From contig CM042142.1 of the NCBI GenBank assembly GCA_023376005.1, positions 49,833,969-49,897,968 of the forward strand: a stretch of DNA of 64,000 nucleotides, written 5' to 3'. This document shows positions 55,490-64,000 of the stretch, one piece after another. Each line of letters opens with the position of its first letter. Position 1 is the stretch's first letter. The notes beneath the pieces were generated by a model. The model searched no databases. It saw only the letters and a list, made by a program, of their open reading frames with translations, and was not told where the DNA came from. The DNA comes from Doryteuthis pealeii (taxonomy: Eukaryota > Mollusca > Cephalopoda > Myopsida > Loliginidae). Both the position numbers and the translations under genes were made by a program.

Positions 55490-55975
55490 CAGTCTCCAAT
55501 ATGATCGAAAGATTACCCAAATAAAATCAGTTGATGTGAGAATTGTCTCTGTCAACACAGGCTCGGGCAATGTGCATTAATTGCCACCACTTTCAAAATG
55601 ATAAGAAGTTTCTTAGACCTAGCCTTTTGCAAGACAGAGAAGAACTCATCTGTGTAACTGATCCGGCATTGATAAAGGTCGCACAGATGCTCGTCAATAA
55701 TTGAGTCGTGCGCAAGTGAGAGCCCGGATGTTGTTTTGGGAATGCCTATGTATACCTCGTGGCACGCGCTGGCTTATTCGTAACTTGCAACCTCTGGATA
55801 GTCTTCCCTATATAGTCAGTTTCGCACTGACAAAGAAACTTATAAATCATAATATTTTGTTGTAAGATAGGGAAGACACCCTTCTGGGAAGATAGAAAAG
55901 CGGGTCTGGTAGTAAATATACGTTTAACCATGACAGAATTAAAACATCACATAACCGACAAGGGAATTTTGTCAG
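55490..55975 (-). pseudogene. Penelope-like element, GIY-YIG endonuclease end (decayed)
   Basis: Minus-strand frames give a short stretch typical of the C-terminal endonuclease of Penelope-like retroelements: FTTRPAF, then IYKFLCQC (CxC motif), then DYIGKTIQRLQV, the GIY-YIG core. A frameshift follows near 55770, after which RISQRVPRG, HDSIIDEHL, ARSK and finally HQLILF continue in two further frames with a stop near 55565. The order and spacing fit the family, in which reverse transcriptase lies upstream and the endonuclease domain is last. At least two frameshifts and one stop make it inactive. A reverse transcriptase fragment of the same family lies upstream at 58.43-58.62 kb. Confidence 0.8.
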
Positions 55976-56039
55976 CAAATACCTAACGAGAGCTTCACAT
56001 ATACCGGACATTTGGGTGGACCTAATATTTTATTGCTGT

Positions 56040-56105
56040 TAAGTTTGGTTATTGTTGATTTTGTTTATTTGGTTCGTTTGTTTTACGGCATATCAACCTA
56101 TTTCG
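56040..56105 (+). repeat. R3 head fragment
   Basis: 'tttggttcgtttgttttacg' and 'gcatatcaacctatttcggt', cut by the SINE-A copy that follows. A second R3 head lies at 56408-56480. Confidence 0.55.
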
Positions 56106-56325
56106 GTTCAAACCACAAGGTTCCTAGTTCGATACCGGTCCTCGCCAACTCTGTGTATGAGGGATCTGTGCAGCAAAGTAAGGAGCTGATGGTAGGTGTA
56201 GCGCTCCACCGCAGATGCTAAAACAACCTCCTTGGTCTAGCGCTATTAAAAAGGGGATAGACTCCCTCGCTGACTGGCTGATACCGACTTTAGGCCGCCC
56301 TGACGACTTACTTTACTTACTTAAT
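56106..56325 (+). repeat. SINE-A copy, 5' part missing
   Basis: Starts just before the B box (gttcctagttcgataccgg), full body, end 'taggccgccctgacgactta'. Confidence 0.83.
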
Positions 56326-56699
56326 GTCGAAACAAGTCATTTTGGTAAAAGTTTCTGTTTCAAGTTCTTGATATCTTCAAATTCTTATAAATAATTTTAA
56401 TCAACGTCATTTGGTTTGGTTTGTTTGGTATTGGTTTGTTTAACGGTATAATAACCCTGTGGGTTATTTCATGCCAAATTGTTTGTGTGTGAGATAAATG
56501 TTGGTGCTCCAATAAGCTTTACAGGTGTAAATTTTGTAGATGTCGTTGACTTAATGTCAGGCTTAAATCTTTCTCAGGAGGACAGTGTAAAAACGCCATT
56601 CCCAAATGCACACAGTTGAAAAGACACATGCAAACACAAACTGAAGAGTGATCCATATGATCACAGTACAGATTGGAACACGAACCTCCACCGATAACA

Positions 56700-56990
56700 T
56701 CAAATAGGAAGGTGACTATAATAAAACTATTCAGACAGGCAGATATATAAAAGCCATTAAACCAGATATTTTCATCTGGAATAAGCACGAAAAAAAAACT
56801 GCTCTCATTATTGATGTAGCAGGCTAAAATGATTATGGCCTAAATAGAGCTGAGCGTGAAAAAATTACAAAATATCAAGACCTCAAGAATGACCTAAAAA
56901 CAACTTGGACATTGAAAGAAATTAATATCATACCCGCTGTGGTAGGACCGAAAATTTTTTTTAAATACCTTGATACAATACCTGGTAAAC
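56700..56990 (+). pseudogene. LINE polyprotein fragment (C-terminal region)
   Basis: A plus-strand frame reads IQTGRYIKAIKPDIFIW, then ALIIDVAG, and after an in-frame stop ERAEREKITKYQDLK-like sequence and IIPAVVG. This pattern (an IQTD-RKI..RRPDI block, IDVA-P, then E-REKI-KY-DL, then VVPVVVG) is conserved near the C-terminal end of many animal LINE polyproteins. The stop at about 56826 and the short length make it a dead remnant. It lies opposite in direction to the Penelope-like pieces on either side. Confidence 0.75.
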
Positions 56991-57063
56991 CAAGCTGCTA
57001 TGAAGTATAAATAGCAGTTATCAACGGAATAGTCTCCACCCTAAAACATCCTTAGGATACAAA

Positions 57064-57692
57064 TCTTATTATAATGGAGATTGTGTGTTTTTCTGTCTGT
57101 AACCGAAACTATATTACTACTCAAGTCACAATTTCCTTAGTTATTGACATCACATTCTCCATGATATTAATTTTATTTAAATCTCAATTATTAATAAAAT
57201 TGTTTTACATTATTAATACTATTAACTATATCTACATATCAACAACATGCAATTATATTTATATATACAACAAAATAGCGGTTTACAGTGTGAACGGGAA
57301 GGCTAATTTGCATATTAATATTAAAAATGTGATTTTATTAAATATGTGCTTAGTGTTATTGATTTTTAACTGTTTAGTTTTATTTTAATGAATATAAGCA
57401 AAAATCTCATCAATGAATCTTAAATGAAATCCATTAACAAGAAAAAATAACTGTCATTTTATTCTTTACTTCCTCTTTTAACTAAATACTTAGATTAGAA
57501 AAAATAACAATGAAAGATGGGAGTGGTGGAAGAGTAAGTTTTAGTCGTTCTATTTTTCTATTATACCCCCCTCTGTTTCAAATCTTTCTATCTGCATTCT
57601 TATTTAGTTTCATTAGCCTTTCTAATTTAATACAATATTTTATTACATTAAAACTTAGATACTTGCACCCGGAGGGTGCATATATTTGCTAG
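57064..57692 (+). mobile_element. Non-autonomous Helitron 2
   Basis: 629 bp, about 90% similar by eye to Helitron 1. 5' TC after A (57063), 3' hairpin gcacccggagggtgc at 57665-57679, CTAG at 57689-57692, followed by T. The shared MEIVCFSVC frame is longer here (about 104 codons) but is changed by substitutions and small indels relative to Helitron 1 and has no known domain. Confidence 0.92.
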
Positions 57693-57904
57693 TACTATTT
57701 ATAAAGGAATAAAGTGTAATTGGTTTCTAAAAATTGTTAAAAGAATTTTTTTTTTTTTTTAAAGAGAAACCTTTTTCTTTTGAAATGTCTGGTTTTAATC
57801 TTTCTTTACCCATTTTTTTGAAAAAATATCAATAACTTTAAGCTTTGCTCTAATCCTGCTATCAGAACAAATCATCAAAGCTCGATGAGTACGATATTTG
57901 ACAA

Positions 57905-58170
57905 GGTTCAGTCCACGGCGGTATCCTGTTCTCATTCCGCTAACCATAGCTGGGGTAGCAGCGTTAAACTGTTAATTATTATTCTATGTTACTGCTGCCC
58001 TTAACCAGGATTGAACCTGCAGTCTAGAGATAACTGTCACTCAGAACTGTCTTAACCTAACTACCTTATCCACTAGGCCATGTATCCAATGCATATCGGC
58101 CGAAACGTTGTACAGATAACAATGAAGATGAGGACAATAGTCGGAATAACACAGGTAATACTAATCATCA
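57905..58170 (-). repeat. SINE-E with right half of the 31.5-kb inverted-repeat element
   Basis: SINE-E at 57905-58090 is followed by 'gaaacgttgtacagataaca' to 'ataacacaggtaatactaat', exactly as at 31705-31952. The left arm is absent here. Confidence 0.75.
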
Positions 58171-58322
58171 AGCCTCATTTCAAACATTCAGAGAAATAGT
58201 TAAATGCGTTTATATGCCACAGGATTGGATTCATGTATGAATTGAATTTAAGATATTTGGAATTGACAGAATTAGAGCGGATATGATATTGTGGATTTTG
58301 TGCATATTGTACTTTTTAACTG

Positions 58323-58324
<2 letters not shown>

Positions 58325-58370
<46 letters not shown>
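58325..58370. repeat. (TA)n microsatellite
   Basis: About 45 bp of TA. A short inverted match (atgagtcagata at 58378 and tctgactcat at 58431) flanks the next 65 bp. Confidence 0.95.
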
Positions 58371-58374
<4 letters not shown>

Positions 58375-58424
58375 TAATGAGTCAGATATACCTACTAAGA
58401 GATTCGCTTAGTGCTCTTCAGGGA

Positions 58425-58620
58425 TAAGATCTGACTCATTATTTGCTCTACTTAGGGGCAAAAGAATCCTAATTAAGGTATAACCCAATAAAAAAAACTG
58501 CTTACGATATACACTAGTAACAAAGAAAGAAAGTCTTTTCTCGACCAAAACATCCAGAAAATGCAAATTGTTATTTGCCTCTTTCATAGTAAATGACATA
58601 TTGTTCTTTCCTTCTTCAAT

Positions 58621-58630
<10 letters not shown>
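58425..58630 (-). pseudogene. Penelope-like element reverse transcriptase fragment
   Basis: A minus-strand frame reads MSFTMKEANNNLHFLDVLV, then FFVTSVYRKQFF and GYTLIR. Penelope-like reverse transcriptases have this order (FT-E-x-N-x-L-FLDV-V, then TSVYRKPTFTG). The YRK-PTFTG part is altered, and the frame enters a (TA)n tract on its 5' side, where the upstream domains would lie. Only about 60 residues remain. It is on the same strand as the GIY-YIG piece at 55.5-56.0 kb and on its 5' side, so both may derive from one element broken by later insertions. Confidence 0.72.

Positions 58631-58662
<32 letters not shown>
58628..58662. repeat. (TA)n microsatellite
   Basis: TA tract inside what would be the upstream part of the Penelope-like coding region. 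Confidence 0.93.
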
Positions 58663-58689
58663 AATAATATGGGCATTATTTATGGGCAT

Positions 58690-59150
58690 TATGCTAGTAA
58701 TTTCAGATATTTATACTAAATTACTTATAAACGAATGCATTTGCTCTTCAGTAATCATATTTCTCGTTTAATGACTTTTTTCCCTCCTTTTCTGTTCATT
58801 TCGGTTTCTTGATGTGGAATGCGCATGTGCAGAGTAACGAGAAACAGGCATCGATGTTATTGCATAAGTAAGAACATAATCATGTTCAAAAGTGTCCACT
58901 GTATCTGGTCATTAACCATGGAAATGTTAGCCTATTGCAAAATATCAATGGCACGGATTTTTTTTTTTTTTTCCTTTTCATTTTTTGTTTGTTTTTGTCG
59001 TCTTTGTCATATGTTCATAGAAAAGAAATTTTTAAAGAAAAGCAACATAAAAAAATAAAAAATATAAAAAAAATCCCAACCAGTCTCTTTGCAATACTCG
59101 CCATTAGAGTTATCTTTAGAAAATAACTTCCCCGGATGTATTACATCTGA
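58690..59150. other. AT-rich spacer
   Basis: Nothing recognised; a poly-T run lies at 58959-58972. Confidence 0.5.
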
Positions 59151-59153
59151 TCT

Positions 59154-59157
<4 letters not shown>

Positions 59158-59228
<71 letters not shown>
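59158..59228. repeat. (CT)n microsatellite, about 35 units
   Basis: Uninterrupted CT. Neighbouring 59229-59475 shows no feature I can name. Confidence 0.97.
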
Positions 59229-59231
<3 letters not shown>

Positions 59232-59477
59232 ATGTTTCCGGGGATCTTCATGGAACGCTGAGCAAGCTGGGGTTTCTTGAAGCCGCAAAAGTGGTGAGGC
59301 TCCGTCTTTACTCTACAATCTTTTCAGCCATCTTCCTCTTTATTTGTTTTATTGTTTTATTTTCTCGGCATGAAAATAGCTTTATTTTGCTTTTTTTTTC
59401 TGCCCATGTATATAAACTTACGTTTGTCCATCTATCTATGTGCAACCAAAACGAAGTCTTTTCAGCGCGCGCCATTA

Positions 59478-59480
59478 TGC

Positions 59481-59512
<32 letters not shown>

Positions 59513-59717
59513 TATATAATATATATATATATATATGTAAAGTAAAAAATATATATAAACACACTTAAATATATATTCGCATGTATATATTTATACCTAT
59601 ATATACATATATACATATACATATATATACATATATATATATACGTATACATATATGTGAATATATATGTATATATATATATGTTTGTATATACACATAT
59701 ACATGTTATATATTAAT

Positions 59718-59749
<32 letters not shown>

Positions 59750-59759
59750 CATATATATG

Positions 59760-59792
<33 letters not shown>

Positions 59793-59966
59793 GTATATAC
59801 ATACATACATATGTATATATACAGATATATGTATGTGTATGTATATGCATATATATATATACATATATATACACATATATATATATTGTTATATGTATTT
59901 ATACATATATATGTATCTATATATGTATATACATATATACATATATATGCATATACATATATACAC

Positions 59967-60021
<55 letters not shown>
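59478..60021. repeat. Complex TA/TATATACA array
   Basis: About 540 bp of TA with frequent ACA, GTA and CATA interruptions, becoming pure TA at 59970-60021. The long Tyr-Ile frames on both strands are artefacts. Confidence 0.97.
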
Positions 60022-60022
<1 letters not shown>

Positions 60023-60925
60023 GAGTATTTCGAACAATATAAAGATGAAATCAGCTTGATCACCTTCAGAAATAATTAGTGCCATAAAACTCAAAATAGC
60101 TGCCGATGTAGACAAGATGATAAGCGTGGAAACAGGAGAAATCTATACTTTTCTGTGTGTGTTTTTGTAATAAACAAAGAAAATTAAGAAACATAAAAAA
60201 CAAGAAAATCTGCTGTAAGAAAATTGTTGTTAACGTCATTTAGGGGTCAAAGCACTTGGTGTGGAGTTTTCTGATCGCCGATTGAAACATGGTCGAGCAA
60301 GGCGCCGAAAGACAAGATTAGATATTTTCTTTTGGTCGCAAATAGTCTTTGCTGGTCACTTTGAAGCGATTTGCGCTTTATCTCTCCGTTCGCTTTGGAA
60401 AGTTAGGCAGAGTGTATTTAAGTTAAAGCAACTGATTGAAGTAGACATGTTTGATCCATGCCGTGTGTAAGCAAATATAAGCAATAACAGTCTTTACAAT
60501 ATACAGATTGCACTATTTTTCTTTTCTTCTTTTTATTTTTTTATTTTATTTTTTTTAGCTTATTCTTGAAGACTCGGATGCTTTTTTGTATTCAAACTTC
60601 AGAACAAATTAATTTTTTGTCTCTTTTTTTATTATATGCATTTCTTTTGTATTATCTTGGTTTTGGATTTAATCATCTCATATAGTAATTTGCTGAAGAC
60701 GTTGACGTGTTATTGTGTACACGATAGAGACGAGAAAAGACATTAATATCTATAGAGATAAATACATTCTCTTTACAAACATCTGAAAAAAAATCTATCA
60801 TTGGTCTGGCAAGCACGTATAGATGAGATTTGAATAGACAATAGAAAACCAGCGAATAAAAAAATTACTTAAGAAGCAAATAGTCTGTAGTGTTATATTT
60901 AATGAACTCTATCTAAAGTACTGAT
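60022..60925. other. AT-rich spacer
   Basis: About 900 bp without a recognised gene or repeat. A 69-codon open frame at 60261-60470 has ordinary composition but no family I know. Confidence 0.45.
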
Positions 60926-61010
60926 AGATTAACTCTATCCTTGTACTAAGATACTTACAATCACAAGCCTCAATAATAATAAAAAAGGCATTAATATTCT
61001 TTTCTTATCT

Positions 61011-61012
<2 letters not shown>

Positions 61013-61064
<52 letters not shown>

Positions 61065-61072
61065 TGTGTGTA
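61013..61072. repeat. (TA)n/(TG)n microsatellite
   Basis: TA run followed by about 20 TG units. Confidence 0.95.
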
Positions 61073-61104
61073 TTTGGGCAGCATTCTTTCATTTATACAT
61101 GTAG

Positions 61105-61246
61105 AATTAAACAAAAGGCACATCTCCTGTTTAATAATTTTATTTTTGATCTTTTCGAGTTTTCTGGCCAACTTTTTAATATTTGGGTGGAAAATTAGAA
61201 AAGATAAAAAATAAAATTGTTAAACAGATGTGCCTTTTGTTTAATT
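61105..61246. repeat. Hairpin element, 142 bp, about 40-bp arms
   Basis: aattaaacaaaaggcacatc at 61105-61124 is mirrored at 61227-61246, and pairing extends inward through 'tgtttaa' and 'attttattttt'. A (TA)n tract follows directly. It is absent from the second unit of the local duplication, which is consistent with an insertion. Confidence 0.78.
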
Positions 61247-61252
61247 ATATAT

Positions 61253-61301
<49 letters not shown>
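61247..61301. repeat. (TA)n microsatellite
   Basis: TA tract with one break; the shorter equivalent in the second unit is 61557-61580. Confidence 0.95.
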
Positions 61302-61303
<2 letters not shown>

Positions 61304-61867
61304 TCGTGTTCCTTAATTGTACCGCCGTTATCATCTTGAAATACCCTCTGGTCAAAAAAGGAGACCGTCCAAATCGTCCAAGGTGAAATTCAAAAATGGA
61401 AAACCTGATTATCTGGTGTTGCTTATACGCCAAATTCTTATTTCTTGGGAGTGTCGTCACCTATTATAAAAAAGACAACTCTATCCTTGTACTAAGATAC
61501 TTACGATAGTAAGCCTCAATAATAATAAAAAAGGCATTAATATTCTTTTATTATCTTATATATATATATATATATATATATTAATACTCGTGTTCCTTAA
61601 TTGTACCGCCGTTATCATCTTGCAATACCCTCTGGTCAAAAAATGAGACCGTCCAAATTGTCCAAGGTGAAATTCAAAAATGGAAAACCTGATTATCTGG
61701 TGTTGATTATCCGCCAAATTCTTATTTCTTGGGAGTGTCGTCACCTATTATAAAAAATACATTAATATTCTTATTATTTTACTTCTTGCAAGTTTTTCAC
61801 ACAAGTAGTAATTAGAGGTTCCTCCTCAATTTTTTAGGACTCTTATAAGTATTATATTTATTTACTA

Positions 61868-62145
61868 ACGCCTCCATACGGACAGGATGCGACACAAGGT
61901 CAATTTCTTAAGTGAAGTTTAACAGGTTTGAATTCAGAGTTTTCCTTCTCCTAGACTGGTTACCTAGCCAAGATTAAAGAGCCCAGTCTGCTATTTGTCC
62001 ATAACTGGAGGGAGAATTGGATGCATACCTTTCCCAAGGGTATTAGCGCCACGTGAAATTCAAACAGTTTCGTCCAGGAATTGAACTCGGGTCAACGAAT
62101 CCATTTCCTACGACTCTAACCATTAGACCATGCACCTCCATAAGT
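61868..62145 (-). repeat. SINE-B, full-length copy
   Basis: Reverse order, from tail ('ggacaggatgcgacacaagg') through body to the B-box complement 'aggaattgaactcgg' and A-box complement 'taaccattagaccatgc'. Confidence 0.87.
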
Positions 62146-62247
62146 ATATAAGTATTATAGCCAATCTCAGATCAAAGGGGTCTTAATTCTTCCTCAGATT
62201 TCTAATTCCTCAGTTTCTTTTCCAAAACATAACGATAATCTATATGT

Positions 62248-62402
62248 TAATACTCGTGTTACTTAAAAGTACTACAGTTATCATTTTGCAACACCCTCTG
62301 GTTTATAAATGAGACCTTCCAATTTCCAAGGTGAAATCCAAAAATTTAAATCATGATTATCTAGTGTTGCTTATCCGCTGAATTCTTATTTCTTATGAGT
62401 GT
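62248..62402 (+). repeat. R6 repeat, copy 4
   Basis: 'tactcgtgttacttaaaagt', 'ttgcaacaccctctggttta', 'gattatctagtgttgctta'. Followed by an R3-type phrase ('ggcatatcaacatcatgg'). Confidence 0.65.
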
Positions 62403-62715
62403 GGCATATCAACATCATGGATTATTCAATGCCAATAAGCAAGAGAAGTTGGAGAATGAACTTAGCATCTGTATTTCTAGTGATTTCGGAGGTTGTTAAG
62501 TTGTCAACGAGTACTCTTTATAGACCCCCATGATTTTAAGTTAATGGACCTGTGTTATGTTGGTTGATAAGAAATGGAAGCACCGTTTCGGCCATCTTTC
62601 ATTTGTGATAATAAAAAGGCGGAAGTAATTACTCCACCAAATTACGTACAACTGGAATTAACGTTCCATTCATTGTTTAAAAAAATACAGCTTCAAACTC
62701 GATACTTTTATGACA
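62403..62715. other. Unassigned sequence
   Basis: Nothing recognised. Confidence 0.4.
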
Positions 62716-62716
62716 C

Positions 62717-62718
<2 letters not shown>

Positions 62719-62778
<60 letters not shown>
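62719..62778. repeat. (TA)n microsatellite
   Basis: About 60 bp of TA. Confidence 0.96.
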
Positions 62779-62782
<4 letters not shown>

Positions 62783-63915
62783 GGAAAATATCAACCAGAA
62801 AAATTATTTCCTATAAATATAGAATTAGATATATATAACACATATGTATATAGATATATATTTTTCCTAGATGCGTCTATTTAGGAAGGAGGGGAAGATT
62901 CTAATTAGCACGTCCTAATTATCTAAAAAAATGTTTAGTTGTAAATTAGACTGAAATTTGCTCGCCTTGATTGTGGTACTTAGAATATGCTGACTGTATC
63001 CCTTGCAGAGGTGTAAGACCCTCTCCCCCCCCCAAAAAAAGGGGCGTGTCTGACTAGAATCATTCTGAAGATTCTTTCAGTAAAATCTGGGTAGTTGATT
63101 TCTTTCGCTGATTCGGTTCCCTGAACCGGCTCTACAAGTACATATTGTTGTATACTCTCTTTTTTCTTACTTTCTTACTTCTATTATTCTTCTTCTATTC
63201 TTCTAGCGTCTTTCTAGCGTCTTTCTAGCGTCTGGACTTCGTCTTGGGACTTCGTGTCTGGTCTTCCATTGGGGATTTCTCTTTATCAGAAGCCCTGTGT
63301 CATTGGTAGTTTTTAGATAATAACACAAACTTCGATTTACTTAGATCATATTTTATTCTGAAATCCCCGACAGACTACCTGCGCAGATTGAGTCGGAGCG
63401 TGCATAACACGACTTACTACCGTCGTGGTTTTTGGCCGATCTGACTAAAACCCCCTTTCTAATCTAAACCGGAAGAGGGTCTTCTCCATCGATTCTCACG
63501 GTATCCACCGGAAGGATCAGGACTGAGGTCAAGCCTTGTCATTCAATCCTTCAAGGCCGCCGGCTGAACTTATAACAGCCATTTTGGTTTCTACACTACT
63601 GTACATAAATATTAGGAATCTAATAATTATGTAACAATATTGAGCACTTTTCATTATCTATTATCCCGACTGATCCGGGTTTTTTTTTCTTTTTTTTCTT
63701 TTTTTTTTTTTACCCAATTGTGACTCGATTTTTTTTTCTTTCTTTTCTTTTTTTTCCGTTGAATTCACCCCAAAACTCTTTATATGCTCCCCATCCCCCT
63801 AGGGTTGAGCACTTTGGGGGGATTTCGCTGACGACCGCCAACTAAAGCATAAACGCAATGCTCTCCTATATAAGGGATGGAGCACTCTATGGCGGCGTTT
63901 ACATACAAAGCGATG
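62779..63915. other. Spacer with R3 remnant, 12-bp tandem and T-rich tracts
   Basis: 62990-63050 resembles the R3 end block ('ctgactgtatcccttgcaga'). 63205-63232 has three 'tctagcgtcttt' units. 63360-63590 is GC-richer and unidentified. 63678-63760 is T-rich low-complexity. 63790-63900 contains an unidentified 'ttgagcacttt' block. Confidence 0.5.
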
Positions 63916-63917
63916 TG

Positions 63918-64000
63918 TGTATTAAAACAGTTAAAATCCCCTTCGCATTCTGTAGGTGATGACAGCCTGGCGGTTAAGGTGTTCTGACTGACACTGAACC
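63918..64000 (+). repeat. SINE-C copy, cut by the window end
   Basis: 'gtattaaaacagttaaaatc' and 'cttcgcattctgtaggtga' followed by an A-box-like 'gcctggcggttaagg', matching 4499-4570. Confidence 0.65.

Larger units (their letters stand above)
60930..61760 (+). repeat. Local duplication containing R6 copies 2 and 3
   Basis: 'aactctatccttgtactaag' to 'cttatctta(ta)n' occurs at 60931-61025 and 61478-61578. Each is followed by R6 (61300-61460 and 61587-61752). The first unit also holds a (TG)n tract and a hairpin element (61105-61246) missing from the second, so the unit was copied before those arrived or lost them afterwards. Confidence 0.8.

Noticed and set aside
59581..60115. Long Tyr-Ile open frames on both strands
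   Set aside because: Produced by the TA/TATATACA array.

Overview
This is a eukaryotic, non-coding, repeat-dominated window. I find no host protein-coding gene that I can support. It is AT-rich and crowded with long (TA)n, (CT)n, (CA)n, (GATA)n and (CTT)n microsatellites, tRNA-derived SINEs, and decayed LINE, Penelope-like, Tc1-like and Helitron elements. Internal arrays are built on TTAGGG. The mix of tRNA-SINEs with (TA)n tails, a Penelope-like element, Helitrons and TTAGGG repeats suggests a metazoan, most likely a mollusc and plausibly a cephalopod such as an octopus. That assignment rests on overall character, not on a diagnostic gene. The longest open frames are almost all translated microsatellites.

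Layout. 1-11.98 kb: microsatellites, scattered SINE pieces, a LINE 3' end (5.2-5.8 kb) and a cluster of short perfect hairpins beside (TA)n tracts (6.6-7.5 kb). 11.99-23.91 kb: a very large inverted repeat with arms of about 6 kb meeting near 17.96 kb. Each arm carries a block of about 140-bp tandem units at its outer end, several SINE-A copies and one foldback element with a telomere-like core. 23.911-24.010 kb: a 100-N scaffold gap. 24.011-27.02 kb: a third copy, in the orientation of the left arm, with many single-base deletions. 27-34.3 kb: repeat family R3, a 5S-rRNA-like fragment, tetranucleotide arrays and nested SINEs, including a SINE-A interrupted by a foldback element. 34.4-42 kb: a tandem array of about 227 bp with a second foldback family inserted in it, a GC-rich unidentified stretch, CT/CA tracts, and a second member of that foldback family at 41.1 kb. 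43.5-58.2 kb: two non-autonomous Helitrons, another LINE 3' end, another telomere-cored foldback element, a full-length but inactive Tc1-like transposon, an 11-unit 101-bp tandem array inside an R3 copy, and Penelope-like and LINE fragments. 58.2-64 kb: (TA)n-rich DNA, a long CT tract, a duplicated R6 block and SINE copies.

The window is best read as layers of mobile DNA. Several boundaries can be fixed from the window alone because the target is itself a repeat with uninterrupted copies nearby: Helitron in SINE-B (43.9 kb), foldback element in SINE-A (33.9 kb), SINE-B in R3 (32.6 kb), and foldback element in a 227-bp tandem unit (35.0 kb). Four independent foldback insertions have 8-bp target duplications (two exact, two with one mismatch) and a fifth has an approximate one; all five loci have termini beginning GG on at least one side. 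Two of the three families carry a telomere-like core. R3, SINE-A to SINE-E and R4 to R7 are names used only here.
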